Source: Halocaridina rubra (taxonomy: Eukaryota; Arthropoda; Malacostraca; Decapoda; Atyidae). From it: 64,000 nucleotides of DNA. Made by a program: the position numbers and the translations under genes. The DNA lies in assembly GCA_037179515.1 (NCBI GenBank), contig JAXCGZ010022658.1, forward strand, positions 165,001 through 229,000, written 5' to 3'. Position 1 is the stretch's first letter, and every line of letters starts with the position of its first letter. Under the pieces are notes generated by a model. That model was not told where the DNA came from and searched no databases. It saw only the letters and a program-made list of their open reading frames with translations. This document shows, piece by piece, positions 24,386 through 37,139 of the stretch.

Positions 24386-27300
24386 CTATCTTGGTGGAGG
24401 GTATTGTCTGATAATATTTGATAGACTGTTCATGTGGTTATTTGTTGCTAGTCTGATGATGGAGCTAGCAACCTGAAGGGCATTTGGGTCTTCGCTAGAT
24501 GTTGCGGGGGCACCAGTTTTCCGTCGAATCTCTGAAAAAGAATCACATTCCAGGATGTAGTGTAGCAGTGGATGTGGTGAGGCTACCTGGCAAAAGGTGC
24601 ATTCCTTGATGATATTCTCTACTATTTGCCAGGTGCACTTGTACCCGAGTCTCAGACGGTACACATTGACCTCAGTGCTTCGTTGAAGGCTCTTCGGCAG
24701 GGTGATACACCGAAGATCAGTGGTGGCTTTGTACCACCAGGTGGAGGGGGAGCCAATGTCTGTGCACAGGTTGTGTTTAGTTATTAAGGTGTTAAGGAGT
24801 GACTTGGTGGCTTTATTTTTAATCTGTTGCATCCCAGGAGACAGAGATATCTGGATTTCTGCTCTGAGAGTGGCTTGTTTGGCGGCTTGATCGGCTTCCT
24901 CATTTCCCTTGATGCCGACGTGGCTGGGAATCCAGGCAAGAGTGATGGCTTTTCCAAGGCTGGTTATCCTGTGGTAGTGGCTGAGGATGGTCGTGATGAT
25001 GCGAATATTGTCTCTGAGGAGTGGCTTCTTGATGGCCTGTAAGGCGCCTTTAGAATCAGAGAGAATAAGGGCATGGTCAGCTTCTTGCTGGATGAAGCAG
25101 TCAAGGGCGTTGGCTATGGCCACAAGCTCAGTCTGGAGCGATGAGCAGGAGTTTGACAGTCTCCAGGATAGGACGTGGTTTCCAGTGATGAAGGCGGCGG
25201 CTGAGGCTCCAGTATCTTGGTTTACTGAACCGTCAGTGTAGTAGACTTGAGAGTTTGGCCTGCTCCAGCTCTGTATTTTGTCCGTATATATGTTTTTAAG
25301 GACAACCGGGTTTACCAAGCTTTTGGGGTTGTCAGGGAGCTCGATCTTTATATCGAGTGGTTGGTCATTCCATGGGGGTGGGCATCTGTATTCAGGAAGC
25401 GGTGTGTCTTGTATCTTGGCTAGGATGCTCTCTCTGACTGGCAGTGCTTGCAGGCTAGCGCAGACCTTGGCTGCCCAGGTTCTAGGATGGTGGTTGGGCT
25501 GGCGATTGAGGGCTAGATGGAGATTTGTGCCAGCTAGGCATTTATGTTGGGCAGTGGTGGTTTTGGCCACAAGGAGGGTCAGTCTTTGCTGAGCTCTGAG
25601 TTTAAGTGGAAGGAGTCCCGATTCCATCTGGAGGTTTTCTCTCTTGGTCCACATGGGGGCTCCTAGCATGGTACGTGTGGCGTTGTTTTGAATTACTTCT
25701 ATTTTGTCCCACTGTCGGTCTTTTAGTAGCCAGAGTGTGGAACAAGCATAGTCAATGAGGCTGTGTATGGCTTGTACATAAAAGGTTCTGAGGACATTAA
25801 ATGATGCACCATCGTAGAGGCCCGACATCCGACGAAGGATCGCTTGTCGCTGGCTACACCTGTCGCGCAAGTATTGAATTTCTGGTCCAAAGGTTAGTCC
25901 TTGGTCGATGATTACACCCAGGTATTGGTGTTTGGTAACCCAGTCCACAGGTTCATTACCTATGACCAGATTAGTGTCTGGTCTCCACTGGTGGATGGGA
26001 AGGGCCTTGGTTTTGCGGGCATTGATTCTTACTCCAAGGGAGATGGAGGCTCGGTGAATCTTGGTGAGGCAGCGCTGTGTCTTGTTAGAGTTTCTGTGTC
26101 CTATTGTGACAAGGGCAAAGTCGTCCGCATAGTTGAAGAGTTTGGCTCCATGCGGTAGTGCGATGTGCATGAGTTTTTCCATGAGACAATTAAATAGGAA
26201 GGGGCTAAGGATTCCACCTTGGGGGGTCCCATTTTCGTGGTTTTTGTAGGTGGAGTAGTGCCCATCTACTTTGACTCGTGCACTACGATTTTGTAGACTC
26301 TGCTTGATCCACGAGAGAAGGTTACCTTTGATCTGCTTGGATACGAGAGCAGAGAGTATTGCCGGCACATTGGCTAGTTCAAAGGCCTTCTCTAGGTCTA
26401 GAAAAACAATGTAACCACGGCTGTTGTTGAGAAATGATAGCATGGAGGCTATGCATTCTGAGGTGCCTAAGCCAGGCTGGTAGGCAAACATGTTTTCTGG
26501 GAAGGGTGGGCATTTCCAGCGGACTCTGTTAAGTACCATCTTTTCTGCCGTCTTGCTCAGGCAGCTTAGGAGGGAGATGGGGCGAGGGTTGTCAGGGTCC
26601 TGTGGTTTTGGGATGGGCTGAATGTCTGCTCTGTTCCATGAGGCTGGTCTGATTCTTCGTGTGTATGTCAAATTGATCAGAGAGAGTAGAGCAAGCTCCC
26701 CTTGGGGCCCCATTTTTTGGATCATTGTGTATGTTATTCTGTCGGCACCTGGGGCTGTGTTCTTAGAGCTTTTGCTTACTCTTAGTAGCTCAGTCAGGGA
26801 GAATGGAGCATCTGTTTCATCTTCAGTGTTGATGGCCTCTTCTATTTCTTCCCATCTTGCAGTGGTGAGGTCCTGGAGTGTTGCTCTGGTGGTGATGGGG
26901 AGCTGGTTAGAGCTTGCTCTATCCGCGAATTTGATGGCGAGTTCTTCTGCTGCCCTGCTAGGATCCCTGTGGGGGGTGATTTTAGGAGGTTTTCCTTTAG
27001 CAAAGGAGTTGATGCTCCTCCACATCTGGCCCACAGAGGTGTGAGCATCTAGGTTGGAACACCACTCTAGCCATTTATTCCTCTTGATGTTGCGAGTCTC
27101 TTCATGGACATGTTGTTTGACTGCCTGGAGAGTGCGGTAGGAGTCTTCAGTGCGACGTTTCCTGTGCATTTTCCGAATGACGTTGAGCCGGTGGTTGAGT
27201 TCTTTAACTCTGTCACAGTAATACCATCTGTCCCGATGAGTGGTGTGTTGTGGTTTGCAGAGGGGTATGGAGGAGTTTGCTGCAGCTTGCAGGGCATTGA

Positions 27301-28087
27301 CTAGCTCGGCCTCTGCTTGGTCGATGTCTTCAGATGGTACGTAGGCTGAAAACCAATTGCTGAGGTGCTCCTGGAATCGGCCCCAGTCGGCCTTCTTGAA
27401 ATTCCATCGAGGGGGAGGAGCAGGGATTTGGAAGATTTCAGGAATTGGCAGTGTGAGATGGATCCCATAGTGGTCGCTTGTGACCAGGGGATGAACTCTC
27501 CATGTGGCATCCTGCTTTAGGGAATTGGAGACAAAGGTGAGGTCCAGTATTCCACCTCTGTCGTGTGTTGGCTCATGATCGTTGAGCAGGGAGACATCTT
27601 CTTGGTCATTCAGCAGGCTCATGATGTGTCTGCCTGCAGCACAGGGGCGCTCATACCTGAATCTTGGGTGGTGCGCGTTGAAGTCGCCTCCTATTACCAA
27701 GTCACGATGACTGGTTAGCCCGAAGAGGGTAGTCAGGTCTAAGCTACCTTTCCGTGGTCTGTAAATGTTGTACAGGTCTATGCAGCTGCCTTGAAGTTGG
27801 ATGTTAACAACGAGGACGTCGACATCTTCGCCACAGCAGACCGGTCGGGTTATTTCCTTTGCTAATAGGTTTTTCCTGATGAAGGTGGCGCTGCCTCTGT
27901 TCTCCCCTGGAGACCAGTGCTGGTAGAATCCATTGTATCCTGAGATTTTTGGAGGGTGTTGCTCTGTGCACAGGGTTTCTTGAACCATGATGACATCAAT
28001 GTTGTCAGTCTTGGCTATGCCTTCAAGATGTTGTACCTTGTGTCTGAGACCCTGGGCGTTCCAGTGTAGGATCCCGAGATTAGACAT
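24386..28087 (-). CDS. I-like LINE ORF2: endonuclease, reverse transcriptase, RNase H
   Basis: Intact frame of 1233 codons from the ATG at 28087, chosen because it overlaps the ORF1 stop and starts right before the endonuclease. Numbering from the upstream open frame (29 codons longer): AP-endonuclease 33-240 with QETLC, GDFN at 163-166 and SDH at 233-235; RT about 470-760 with FLDLEKAFE 591-599, TPQGGILSP 650-658 and YADD 682-685; RNase H about 975-1105 with D981, E1016, D1040 and D1095. A C-terminal CX2C...HX4C-like segment (CTFCQ ... HYILEC) follows. All catalytic residues are kept, so the protein could be functional for target-primed reverse transcription in the nucleus. Confidence 0.88.
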   Translation of the reverse strand: MSNLGILHWNAQGLRHKVQHLEGIAKTDNIDVIMVQETLCTEQHPPKISGYNGFYQHWSPGENRGSATFIRKNLLAKEITRPVCCGEDVDVLVVNIQLQGSCIDLYNIYRPRKGSLDLTTLFGLTSHRDLVIGGDFNAHHPRFRYERPCAAGRHIMSLLNDQEDVSLLNDHEPTHDRGGILDLTFVSNSLKQDATWRVHPLVTSDHYGIHLTLPIPEIFQIPAPPPRWNFKKADWGRFQEHLSNWFSAYVPSEDIDQAEAELVNALQAAANSSIPLCKPQHTTHRDRWYYCDRVKELNHRLNVIRKMHRKRRTEDSYRTLQAVKQHVHEETRNIKRNKWLEWCSNLDAHTSVGQMWRSINSFAKGKPPKITPHRDPSRAAEELAIKFADRASSNQLPITTRATLQDLTTARWEEIEEAINTEDETDAPFSLTELLRVSKSSKNTAPGADRITYTMIQKMGPQGELALLSLINLTYTRRIRPASWNRADIQPIPKPQDPDNPRPISLLSCLSKTAEKMVLNRVRWKCPPFPENMFAYQPGLGTSECIASMLSFLNNSRGYIVFLDLEKAFELANVPAILSALVSKQIKGNLLSWIKQSLQNRSARVKVDGHYSTYKNHENGTPQGGILSPFLFNCLMEKLMHIALPHGAKLFNYADDFALVTIGHRNSNKTQRCLTKIHRASISLGVRINARKTKALPIHQWRPDTNLVIGNEPVDWVTKHQYLGVIIDQGLTFGPEIQYLRDRCSQRQAILRRMSGLYDGASFNVLRTFYVQAIHSLIDYACSTLWLLKDRQWDKIEVIQNNATRTMLGAPMWTKRENLQMESGLLPLKLRAQQRLTLLVAKTTTAQHKCLAGTNLHLALNRQPNHHPRTWAAKVCASLQALPVRESILAKIQDTPLPEYRCPPPWNDQPLDIKIELPDNPKSLVNPVVLKNIYTDKIQSWSRPNSQVYYTDGSVNQDTGASAAAFITGNHVLSWRLSNSCSSLQTELVAIANALDCFIQQEADHALILSDSKGALQAIKKPLLRDNIRIITTILSHYHRITSLGKAITLAWIPSHVGIKGNEEADQAAKQATLRAEIQISLSPGMQQIKNKATKSLLNTLITKHNLCTDIGSPSTWWYKATTDLRCITLPKSLQRSTEVNVYRLRLGYKCTWQIVENIIKECTFCQVASPHPLLHYILECDSFSEIRRKTGAPATSSEDPNALQVASSIIRLATNNHMNSLSNIIRQYPPPR
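28080..28087 (-). promoter_or_regulatory. ORF1 stop / ORF2 start overlap
   Basis: Minus-strand ATGTCTAA contains the ORF2 ATG and the ORF1 TAA, a layout used by some LINEs for termination-reinitiation. Confidence 0.6.
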
Positions 28088-29372
28088 CTTGATGATTTGA
28101 GGAGGTGGAGGTGGTAGGAGTGGTGGGTTGTTGAGGCTGCTGGTGGGTTCTGGAGACGAGGGCGTTGGCGACAACGGAGTGGGCTACTTCGACGACTTGA
28201 TTGTAGGCATCTTGGGTGGTGGCTCTGGTATCGAGGAGTCGGACGGCTGCCTGTACGGCTTGAATGAGAAGGTTGGTGAGCTCGTTTACTGTGAAGAGGG
28301 TTTGCTGTTTGGAAGAGGAGGCAGAGGAAGGTGTCTGGATAGGCTGTTTAGGTATGGGGGTGTGGGAGTTTTGTCTAGGGTCCCTGGACCTAGTGTGGTG
28401 AGTGGGTGTGTGTGTGGTCTGAGTGTTACGTGTGACTGCATTGTGTGTTTGGGTGTTGCGTGGGGTGGAGGTGTTGGTGTGAGTGTTGCGTGTGGGGTTG
28501 ATGGGAGTGTGAGTGTTGTTTGGGGGGATGGTAGGAGTGTGAGTGTTGTGTGATGGGGTGGATGGAGTTGGTGTGGGGGAGGGAGCTGTAGGAGGTGTGA
28601 TCTGTGTGTTAGGAGCTGGGTTGGTGTAGTGTGGTGGGTTTTGGTTGGGGAGGTTAGGTGTGAGTGGGGCAGGAGGGGGCATTTGCCAAGGATTGGAGGT
28701 GGGGGGAGGAGCTGGGGTGAAGTTGGGGGTGGTGTGATTGGTGACAGGGGCAGAAGGAGAGGTTCTTTGAGGAATCCTCTTCAGCCTTTCTGGGCAGCGG
28801 TTGTTCCATGCGTGATGGTTCCCTTTGCAGTTCGGGCACTTGGCAACTGTTGCTTCTTTTGCCTTGAATTTTGTAAGGCAGCGGTCGGTGGAGTGTTTCC
28901 CACTGCAGATTCCACATCTCTCTGGGAAATGGCAAGTATTCCTGTGGTGCCCAAATCTTTGGCACCGGAAACATCTTAGGGGTTCTGGGGTGTACTCTCT
29001 TATGTAGAACTTGCCCCAGATGCCGAGGTTTACTTGTGAAGGGGGTGGACCACAGATGTGGACCAGAACCTGCTTTGATGGAACGGTTTGGCCCTCTATT
29101 TTGGAGGAGCAACGTGAGGCAGCCGTAATGTACGTTTGCTTGGTCAGAAGGTCAACTGACCAAGCAACAGGGAAGCCAATGACTATGTATTTTCTTATTT
29201 TTAGTGCAGGGTTCAACTCTATCAAGTGTGGTGAGCCTAGGCTGCGGATCTTCTTTGCGGCTTCTGCTGAGGCTGGGTGGATAATGAAGTCACCCTGTAC
29301 GTTAGGCTTTATTTTGCAGCCATGCTCGGTGTTTGTCTCGAGCTATTGGTGTACTAATTCTAGGATGGAAAT
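28080..29372 (-). pseudogene. I-like LINE ORF1: zinc-knuckle Gag-like protein
   Basis: The frame includes an N-terminal part read through one TAG (near 29343), then a globular region (KYIVIGFPVAWSVDLL). Three knuckles follow: CFRCQRFGHHRNTC, CGICSGKHSTDRC and CPNCKGNHHAWNNRC. A long threonine/proline/asparagine-rich region comes next (28300-28750), then a short helix. The stop overlaps the ORF2 start. It would bind element RNA. Apart from the TAG and probable 5' truncation it looks preserved; translation from a downstream non-AUG or methionine codon cannot be excluded. Confidence 0.78.
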
Positions 29373-29399
29373 TTCTGTCGAGATAATAATATTATTTTT

Positions 29400-29655
29400 A
29401 TAGACGGGTGGGATCACCTCACTAGTAGAAAGTATAGATATGCAAGGGATGGAGTTTATATTTCTAGTACAGGTGTCTCGGTATTGGCTGGTTTGATAAT
29501 TAGAAAGGGGGGGGGGCAGATAGAAATATTGATTGGCAGCAACTGAATAATAGTTGTCAGAGAAATTAGTCAGTAAAGGTTCTGTATATAGTGAGTTTAA
29601 TAACTGGGAGTTTAAGGATAATTACCATTTGGTAAATAGACCAAACATTAACAAA
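29400..29655 (+). pseudogene. CR1-like LINE ORF1, end of the esterase domain
   Basis: Translation continues the interrupted esterase (RYARDGVYISSTGVSVLAGL). The usual catalytic His of the DGVH block is Tyr here. A G-run and noncoding sequence follow. Confidence 0.7.
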
Positions 29656-29659
29656 AAGG

Positions 29660-30067
29660 GATCAACTGAAGAATCTCCCCCAGACCTACCCAGGGGTGAT
29701 ATTCTTCACCTGATCTGAGTTAGGGGGGAAATTCTTCAGTACTGTCTGCCTGTTTGTTTATCAATCTGTTTAGGTTTGGTTAGATTAGGTTAGGTTAAGT
29801 TGGGTTAGGTCTTTATTTCGTTATTGAAATTCATCCATCCATCCATATATTCCAAGGTAGATAAACAGCCAGACCTAGCCTAACCTAACCAAACCTAACC
29901 TAACCTAACCTAACCCAACCTAATCTAACACATCCCTTCAGTCCTTCCCATATGACATGTCACAACACTCCCCATCTTTAGTTTCTCTCTGAAATTGTTA
30001 CGCCGGGCACTCTGAGGGGGGAGATTCTTCAGTTGATCTCAGTTGGGGGAGATTCTTCAGTTGATCT
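29660..30067. mobile_element. Foldback/TIR element with inverted TTAGG-like tracts
   Basis: The terminal repeat GATCAACTGAAGAATCTCCC (29660-29679, plus CC) is mirrored twice at the right end (30016-30037 and 30045-30067). Inside, GGTTAGATTAGGTTAGGTTA (about 29777-29796) faces CCTAACCTAACCTAACC-type sequence (29879-29930), giving a large hairpin of telomere-like motifs. ACAAAAA occurs at both flanks and may be the target duplication. No coding capacity. Confidence 0.75.
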
Positions 30068-30079
30068 ACAAAAAAAGAG

Positions 30080-33010
30080 TAGCCACAAGATGGAAAAGCA
30101 TAGAGAAAGCTTAAAGGTATATTATACAAATAGCCGTAGTTTAGGTAACAAGATAGAGGACTGAGAGTCATAGCAAGCAGGGAGGGACCGGATATAATAT
30201 GCATTAGTCAAAGTTGGAATAATTTAGAGAGTAAACATCTTAAAATTTAATACATAATTAATGGATATAAACTTTATAATGCGGATCGCAGCGCTGGTAG
30301 GATATGAGGAGGGGTAATCATATATATAAAAGACAGCCTCAAAAGTTGCATTAAGTCTGAAATTAAGACAAATCTAAATTTAGAAACTTTATAGGTAGAA
30401 ATTAAAAATAATACAGAAAATCTTGTTGTAGGAGTAGTCTACAGACCACTGAATCTACACAGTTTGAATTCGCAAATTATATATGACAAGATGGCTAAAG
30501 TGTCCAGGTCAAATAGAATTTGCATTGTAGGTAATTTTAATTTTAGTAATAAAAACTGGGAAACCATAACAGGTGATAGTGGCTCTAAGGAGTTATTAGA
30601 AGTAGTAGAAGACAATTTCCTTTCTCAGCATGCACTAGAAGCAACACGGGGGATTAATATATTGGATTTAGTTCTCATTAATAGAGAAAATATGGTTACA
30701 ACTTAAGAGATGAACCATTGGGTAACAGTGATCATAAATCCATTAGATTCAACTTAATTTTCAAGGAAACTATTAAGGAAAATAAGAGAACTGTTTCAAA
30801 CTTTAGAGCAAGAGATTTTGAGGGGTTCAAAACTAAATTATCTAATGAGGTCTGGGAAGGGATTTCTGGAGTACACAGGTGGGCGGTTAATCCAGCAGGT
30901 CAGGTCGCAGATAGCAGATTATTCCAGGAAGGGGGTACCACAGGTCAAGGATTAGCTCAAGATGAGATAAATACAGTAAATTGTCTCACAGGTAATAATA
31001 GCAGTCCGTCAGTTATTATAAATTTGGATGAAGAATATAACAATTTTGTCACAACTCTTCAGAATAGTCTGAAAGACTATATTCCCATGAAACAATTCAG
31101 ATCAAGAAAAAATTACCCTAAATGGATGGACAACAGAAGAAAGAATCTTATAGGTATTAAAAGAGGAATATACAGGAGACTAAAACGAGGTGAAGAGCCG
31201 TTGAGGCAGCAATATATAGTTATACAGGGAAGTTAAAAAGAAAGAGTCGAAAAGAAAATGCGAAATTAAAATAGCAAAAGAAGCTAAAGATAACCCTAAA
31301 GGCTTTTATCAACATTATCAGACTAAATTTAAGGAAAAGGTTGGACCAGTTGAAGTAGCCAACGGTCATATCACGGATGGTGATGGAGAGATGTGTACAT
31401 GTTTAAATGAATATTTTTAATCTGTATTTACCAATGAAAACTTGGAATATATTCCAGACGTAGAATCCATATACACTGACAGTCCCGATAATATACTTAG
31501 TACAATAAATATTACGAGGGAGGATGTAATAAAAGAAATAGATAAATTAAAGGCTCATATATATATCCAGGACCTGATGAAATATATGCTAGTTTATTAA
31601 AGGAACGCAAGGCAGAGCTTAGTCCACTAACTGCATTATTTAATTATTCAATAAAATTAGGATCGGTACCCATGGAGTGGAAATTGGCAGATGTGGTACC
31701 AATATTTAAACAAAGAGAACGGGTTAAAAAGAAAAAGAATAGGCCTGTAAGTTTAACGTCAACAGTGGGTAAGATTCTAGAAACCATCATTGCAAATAAA
31801 AAAAGGCAACATCTAAAATTACACAGACTGATAAAACTCTCACAACACGGGTTTCTGAAGGAGAGTTTCGTGTCTTACAAGCTTACTGTCTTTTTACTCA
31901 GAAGTTTACGAGGCAGTAGAGTGGCAAAGAGTACGATACAGTATATCTAGTTATTACTAACTCTTTTGATAGAGTTCCTCATAAGAGCTAGTTAAAAAGC
32001 TTGAAGCTCATGGCATAGGAGAGGATTTTTTCAGATGGATCAAAGAATGGTTAATGGACAGGAAACAGAGGGTTTGTATGAGTGGAGAGAAATCGGTGTG
32101 GGGTTCAGTTACCAGCGAGGTACCACAAGTCTCGGTACTTGGTCCTCTATTATTTATTATATACCTAAATGATCTGGATTCGGATATCAGTAGTAACCTA
32201 AGTAAATTCACATATGGCACTAAAATAGGTAGAATTATAAATGGAAAAGAAGATATCCATGCTTTACAAGAAGATCTAAATAAATTATTTGAGTGGTCGG
32301 AGAAATGGCAATTGGAATTTAATGTTGAAAACTGTAAAGTAGTAAAAATGGGTACTATAACAGACAATGCAAGTTATAAGCTAAATAACCATGAAATCAT
32401 GAGCTCTCAGTGTGAGAGGGATTTAGGTGTTCTTGTGAGTAGTAATCTTAAGCCAATAGAGCAATCTACTGCTGTTAGAAATAAAGCAAACAAAATTTTA
32501 GGATTTGTCTCAAAAGTGTTAGCAATTAGACGGAAAAGGTTATTTTACAGCTCTATCTTGCTTTAGTTAGGCCCCATCTAGATTATGCTATGCAATTCAG
32601 GTCACCCTATTATAGGATGCAAATTAAATCCTTGGAGAGAGTGCAGCGAAGAATGACCAAGATGATACACAATATCAGAAATCTATCTTATAAGACAGAC
32701 TAAAAAAAACTTAATATGCACTCTCTAGAGAGGCGAAGAGTTAGAGGGGATATGGTTGAGGTGTATAAATTGTTTAAAAGGATTAACAAGGGTGATATTA
32801 ATAAAGTTTTAAAAATTCATGATCACACCAGAACTCGAAATAAAGGGTTTAAACTTGATAAATTTAGGTTCAGAAAGGAAACTGGTAAAAATTGGTTATA
32901 AAATAGAGTAGCTAATACATGGAACAGGCTTCCTAGTAGTATAATAAATGCCAATACCTTAGACGCCTTCAAATGTAGGTTAGATAGGCATATGACAGAT
33001 GAAGGGTGGG
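30080..33010 (+). pseudogene. CR1-like LINE ORF2, decayed
   Basis: Endonuclease start KVYYTNSRSLGNKIED near 30110, then GNFNFSNKNW (30527) where GDFN is expected, and SDHKSIRFN (30724). RT pieces: RPVSLTSTVGKILETI (31741), SLTVF region with QHGF (31846), a SFDRVPHKS-like block (31960) and VPQVSVLGPLLFIIYLNDL (32119). The catalytic ADD is replaced by YGTK (32213). The C-terminal block is at 32560-33010. Many stops. This is an old, dead element whose 3' end matches 37428-37736. Confidence 0.8.
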
Positions 33011-33320
33011 CCTAGGTACCTGTTATTCTCCCATGACTGCGGATACAGGAAGGGCAGGAGGGCGTAACACATTCTCATCCTTGCTGTGGAGAAAAGTTGG
33101 TGACGAGGACTAACACTAGTAGACAACAATCCCAATGAAGGCTAGCGGTACTGAGGGCGTTTGTCGAATGGAAAAAATGATAATTTTTAGTTGAAGAATC
33201 ATAAAAAAAAGTAGAGTAGAGTAGAATATGTTTAACATGCTGAGATTATCAGTCAAAAGTGGAACTGCCTCGTGTGTGTCGGTAGGCATGTTGCAGTGTC
33301 TTTTTTTCTTATGTTCTTAA
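33011..33320 (+). other. 3' UTR of the old CR1-like LINE
   Basis: Shares CTCGTCACCAACTTTTCTCC (as complement), GACAAACGCCCTCAG-type sequence and the ending TTGCAGTGTC...TTATGTTCTT with 37428-37736. Confidence 0.75.
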
Positions 33321-33348
33321 ACACACATACATATAAACAAATATCACA

Positions 33349-34302
<954 letters not shown>

Positions 34303-36722
34303 GGACTCATTCGGGGCAAGATTCCAAGGTTGCGTACAAGGGAATTTCCTACACCAACATGTAATGGAACCAACAAGGGCCAGGGGTGGGGATGAGCCAT
34401 CACTACTTGATCTAGTGTTCACAGATAATGTGTTGGATATTGAAAAAAATGAGTATGAACCACCAATTGGAAAGAGTGACCACTGTGTGTTGTTGATGGA
34501 GTATATCATTGAAGATATTCTTCCTGAGAGTAGAGGCACTGAGGACATGAGGAGGAACTATCCGAAAGGAGATTACATCAAAATGAATGAGCTTTTTGCA
34601 GTTATTGACTGGAGAACCTTATTTTACAACAAATCTGTACAAGAAATGTATGACATCTTTTGTGAGAAATATGGGAAGATAGTAGATTGCTGCATACCTG
34701 TCACCAAAGTAGGTGTAATTCATGCCAGAGATAAATGGTTTAATAATGGGTGTAAAAGAGCTAAGGAGTGGAGAGACAAATGCTGGAAAAGGCATAGGAG
34801 GAGAAAAAACATAAATGCCTGGCAAACCTACAAAAGAGCAAGAAATGACTACCTAAGTAAAAGGAGAGAGGCAGCGAGAGACTATGAGAGGGACATCACC
34901 AGGAAGGCTAAAGAAAATCCCAAGCTTTTCCACAGCTTTATCAGAGGAAAACTGAAGGTAAAAGGACAGGTTTTAAGGCTAAAGAGAGCGGATGGAAGCA
35001 TCACTGAGACGGATGAAGAGATCTGCAAAGAATTAAACAAGGAGTTTCAGTCAGTATTTACAGTAGAAAATACCCCACCCCCTCAGATTGCAGTGATAGA
35101 AGCTCAAGGGCCGGTATTAGAGAACATCAACCTTACAGCCACAGAGGTATGCAAAGCGCTGATGGATTTAGATGTTCATAAAGCTACAGGTCCTGATGAC
35201 ATATCCCCTCATGTGCTTAAAAAATGCGCAAACACAATATCAGTGGCACTAAGTATCATATTTAAGGAGTCACTGGAGTCGGGGGAGATTCCAAAATGCT
35301 GGAAACAAGCAAATGTGATACCTATCTTCAAAAAGGGAAGGAGGGATACGGCTCTGAACTATAGACCAGTTTCCTTGACCAGCATAGTTTGCAAAGTTAT
35401 GGAGAAACTACTAAGGAAACATATCTCTCTTCACTTGGAATCCTTCAACTTTTTGTCAGTGAGGCAACATGGCTTCAGAGAAGGTAGATCAACAGTAACA
35501 AACTTATTAGAATTTTATGATGAGGTAAGCCAAATCTTACAGGAAAGAGAGGGCTGGGCAGATTGCATATTCCTAGACTTCCAGAAAGCGTTTGACACTG
35601 TTCCACATGGGAGACTTATTAGGAAGCTGCAATCAATGGCTAGAATAGGTGGAAATGTTTTGGAATGGATAAAAACTTACTTAGAAGGAAGGGAACAGAG
35701 GGTTAGAGTAAGACACTCAGTGTCTGAATGGAGAAGAGTTAGTAGTGGAGTTCCACAGGGTTCAGTTTTAGGGCCACTTTTGTTCCTTGTATATGTAAAT
35801 AACCTACCAGAGTCTGTAAATTCATTCATGAATATGCTTGCAGATGATGCAAAGATTGTGAAGAAAGTAAAAAACGAGAACAATGGTAGAGAACTTCAGG
35901 AGGATCTAAATAATCTGCATGAGTGGTCAGAAAAGTGGCTAATGAAATTCAATACTTCAAAATGTAAGGTAATGAGAATGGGTACAAGTGCAAGAAGGCC
36001 CAAGCTTGACTACTCGGTGGCTGGAGTACAACTTCAAGAGACAGAAAATGAGAGAGATCTAGGAGTAAACATACTGGCAGATTTGTCTCCAGAAATACAT
36101 ATAAATGGCATAGTAAGGGCAGCATATGCATTCTTATCAAATGTAAGGGTAGCCTTCAGGCACATGGACAAGGAAATGTTCAGAAATATTTATGTTACCT
36201 ATGTGAGGCCAAAACTCGAATATGCAGCCCCCTTTTGGAATCCGCACTTGAAAAAGCACATAGCTAAGCTTGAAAAAGTTCAAAGACATGCCACGAAACT
36301 GGTGCCAGAAATACACAATCTCAGTTATGATGAGAGGCTGAGGGAATTAGACTTACCATCACTCGAAGCTAGAAGAGTGAGGGGGGATATGGTGACAGTC
36401 TTTAAATCCCTTCATGGTTATGATAGAGTGGATAGGGATCGATATTTTGATATGGCTGGCTCTAGAACTAGAGGTCATAGTTTGAAGCTTCGTAAGAAAA
36501 CTTCTTTGCAGGATGTAAGGAAATACTTTTTCAGTGTAAGAGTAGTTGATAATTGGAATTAGCTAAGCGAGGAGGTAGTTAATGGTATCTCAATCCATAG
36601 TTTTAAGGACAGGTATGATAAGTATCACTAAGTATAAAATGGAACCGATGAGGAGACGGGAAGATACGAGCTTTGGGCTCTTTCCCGTAAACACAATTAG
36701 GTAATCACAATTAGGTAATCAC

Positions 36723-37132
36723 ACACATAATATTTGAAGTCAATGGCAAATCTCAGAGAGGCCAAATGTGTCTTTAATCTGCTAATTGTCACTAATTTGA
36801 TATAAAAGTGGCCATTAAAGATCAACTAATATACTCTTTAAATCCTTGACAAAATGTCTCAGATAACAGGATCAATTGTAAATAAGTCTTTATGTATACT
36901 GAAACTTTTCATCAAGGGATTAGAGAGGGTTTAAGAAATTTTCTACTTACCACATTATTATATTTAAGAATTACTGAAGATATTTGCAGTTATTTTGCCG
37001 AATCAATATACAAAGAGGCTTATTTATGGGAGCTGCTGGTCCGGGCTGGATTGATGCTATATCATCCCGTTTCCTAAGTTAATGATTGGTCTGCAGAAAA
37101 GTCGACACTGATGGGCGGCAGTGGGTACTTAC
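36723..37132 (+). repeat. Innermost conserved block of the left arm
   Basis: GAAGTCAATGGCAAATCTCA (36736-36755) corresponds to the complement at 39363-39382. Homology continues to the GATGGGCGGC block. No gene seen. Confidence 0.8.
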
Positions 37133-37139
37133 CGTAAAT

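Larger units (their letters stand above)
24067..29399 (-). mobile_element. I-like non-LTR retrotransposon with RNase H
   Basis: A 5.3-kb minus-strand LINE with an A-rich 3' end at 24067-24085, ORF2 intact, and ORF1 with one in-frame stop near its truncated start. It is inserted in the esterase domain of an older CR1-like ORF1, whose two halves flank it. The RNase H domain places it with I-clade-type elements rather than CR1 or RTE. No target duplication is clear. Confidence 0.85.

Noticed and set aside
24702..29112. Plus-strand frames of 60-150 codons
   Set aside because: Shadows of the I-like LINE ORFs on the minus strand.
29880..29930. True telomere or chromosome end
   Set aside because: The tracts are short, imperfect, inverted and enclosed by terminal repeats inside a LINE.
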